Positions 62,223-64,000 of a DNA stretch of 64,000 bases are shown here, one piece after another. Below the pieces are notes generated by a model that saw only the letters and a list, made by a program, of their open reading frames with translations, was not told the origin of the DNA and did not search any database. A program made the position numbers and the translations under genes. How positions within the stretch are numbered: position 1 is the stretch's first letter; every line of letters begins with the position of its first letter. The stretch is taken from assembly GCA_025331565.1 (NCBI GenBank), contig JAFREQ010000043.1:3171001-3235000 (forward strand), written 5' to 3'. Source of the stretch: Holacanthus passer (lineage: Eukaryota > Chordata > Actinopteri > Pomacanthidae).

Positions 62223-63319
62223 CTGAGGAGGACGATGAGGAAGACGGAGGAAGAGAAGAGAAAACGGTGAAAAAAAAGGGAAGACCATCCACTTGGGAAT
62301 TTGATAAGTTACATTACAATTTAGTTTGCTCGCAAAACCTTTTTATTACATAATGAAGAGATGTTATAACACTGGAAATGTTCTTTTTTATGTTACTATT
62401 ATGATAGTATGTCTATTTGAAAATCACACTGTATTGATGTTCTGGTTAGTTAAATGACTGTTAGCGGTTAGTAATGTAGAATGAAAAAACAATCACATGT
62501 CACTTTTAATTATTTAAACAGGAGCCAGCAAGTCTGATGATGACATTACTTATCATTCTGTCCTTTCTTGGCAGGCATGTGCTCTCCTCGTGAGAAGGCG
62601 CTCAATGTCCTGATTAGATTGGAGTTGTCTTTCATTGGGATAGAGCAGTCATGAGATGGGACCACGGAATGGGTTAATTGATAAATTGAGCCCCTGAAAG
62701 TACCTCTCCTCTCTCCCTCTATGTTACAACACAATCCAAGAACCAACAATGTCAAACCCTGCCGTGTCAAAGGTCAGACTGTGTGCAGGCCAATTTCAAG
62801 CAGAGTGACTCAACAAAAGATGTGTCACTGCAGAAAATGCAAACTGTTTGGAGGGAAAAGGCTGCAGCAGTTAGACTGGGCCAGGTTTAGGCTAATAAAT
62901 GCAGCCTCTGAGGCGGCCGTCTCCTGTTACTGTGACATTCTCAGCACGCTATTTTCATACACAAACCACACAGAGGCAGCCACAGGTTTCACTAACTCTG
63001 CACAGGCAAATACATCTCAAAATACAGGGAAACAGGAAGAGATGGACTCTGATCAGTTCTGATTATTGTTTGCGTGTTTGCGTGAGTGTTTGTGGGTTCA
63101 CTTATGTTCAAATTGGGGATATACACTAGACTCAAGACCAGTTGATTCAGGACAGCAGTGCAATTGGGGACAAAAAGTGGTGTCCTCAATTTGGAAAACT
63201 GTGATTTTTAGGTCAACAATTAAGGTTAGGGTTAGGCTAAGGTTAGGTAGTCCTTCAGGTTAGTCTCCAGGAAATGAATGTAAGTCTATGTAAATTCCCC
63301 AAAAGTGACATAAGTAAAG

Positions 63320-63321
<2 letters not shown>

Positions 63322-63358
<37 letters not shown>
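63322..63358. repeat. (GT)n microsatellite
   Basis: About 18 uninterrupted GT units. Confidence 0.95.
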
Positions 63359-63360
<2 letters not shown>

Positions 63361-63710
63361 CAGTTCATGTCAGGTTTTGCATGAGAGAAAGGGTCTGTCA
63401 ACAGTTAACCTCCCCCCTGCCCTCTCTGATGTGACTCTCTGATGTGAAGAATTACAGAATTAGCTTTAGAGTTGAGCTACACAATTATGTTAAAGAGATA
63501 TTTTGAAATCATCAGCAACTGCAAAATTCTGCTTGGCCAAACATACCTTGTGTCTGTTCTGATAAACCTTGACCCAGTATGGTAAACATTGGCTGTTTGG
63601 TTTGGGAGCTAAATGTCATGATGTTTCAGAGGGTATTTTCTTAAAAACCCTTAAGTATTTGACACTGTCAAACCTTGTTCAAAGCCACAGAAAATGATTT
63701 TAAGTTCTTG

Positions 63711-63791
63711 TGAAGACCACACGTTTCCAGTGAAGTCTAAGTGAAGACCACACGTTTCCAGTGAAGTCTAAGTGAAGACCACACGTTTCCA
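63711..63791. repeat. 31-bp tandem repeat, about 2.6 copies
   Basis: The unit 'gtgaagaccacacgtttcca' plus 'gtgaagtctaa' is repeated almost without change, the third copy ending after 'cgtttcca'. The near-identity suggests a recent duplication. Confidence 0.9.
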
Positions 63792-64000
63792 AAGAAAGCA
63801 AATATGTCACACTTTTTTAAGGCAATGTGCATAAGTTGATGCACAACACACATAGAATATCTCCATTTGATGGAGTGGTGCAACAATGAAAAACACAAAG
63901 TTTTGAGTTTGAAGACTTCACATCACTTCACATAAGGGGGAGCAGAAAATGGTCACGGTTTGTTGCAGTGATGCTTTTGGATCTTGACCAACACTTTGTA

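Larger units (their letters stand above)
62223..64000 (-). other. adsl: adsl first intron (part), no exon seen
   Basis: Non-coding sequence upstream of the adsl exon that starts at 62222. The expected N-terminal exon (a Trp/Leu-rich stretch in the family) is absent. It contains a GT microsatellite and a 31-bp tandem repeat. Confidence 0.7.

Noticed and set aside
63711..63791. CRISPR-like regular repeat
   Set aside because: Direct tandem units with no spacers, in a vertebrate genome; this is a minisatellite.

Overview
The window is nuclear DNA of a ray-finned fish, most likely a percomorph teleost. The evidence is intron-split genes with GT/AG junctions, long AT-rich spacers, abundant (CA)n, (GA)n and (TTC)n microsatellites, and short interspersed repeats of types I associate with percomorph genomes. 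Species cannot be told from the sequence. Four protein-coding genes are supported, each by joining exons whose splice phases agree and whose product matches a known vertebrate family.

Layout, left to right. 1-9812: intergenic and repeat-rich, with one possible first exon of an unseen minus-strand neighbour near 333-560. 9813-16353 (+): a complete 14-coding-exon cytokine receptor common beta chain (csf2rb type, 702 aa). 16354-24250: intergenic; the two flanking genes converge. 24253-33060 (-): a platelet-derived growth factor B gene (pdgfb) with seven coding exons and 524 aa. One 844-bp exon inserts 281 residues between the growth-factor domain and the basic C-terminal tail. 33060-54600: about 21 kb with no supported gene, holding microsatellites, repeat fragments and some complex blocks that could be regulatory. 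54621-57733 (-): a six-exon TMEM150B/DRAM-type six-pass membrane protein (243 aa). 58764-62222 (-): adenylosuccinate lyase (adsl), 11 exons giving the last 433 residues; the first exon lies beyond the right edge. 62223-64000 is its first intron.

The genes do not form one pathway. csf2rb is a haematopoietic JAK/STAT receptor, pdgfb a secreted mitogen for mural cells, tmem150b a membrane protein linked to autophagy, and adsl a purine-synthesis enzyme. CSF2RB, PDGFB and ADSL all lie on human chromosome 22q, so the block looks like conserved vertebrate synteny; TMEM150B lies elsewhere in human. The most unusual feature is the enlarged PDGF-B with its acidic, coiled-coil-forming extra exon. Exon coordinates were read by eye from splice consensus and phase; none is backed by transcript data.
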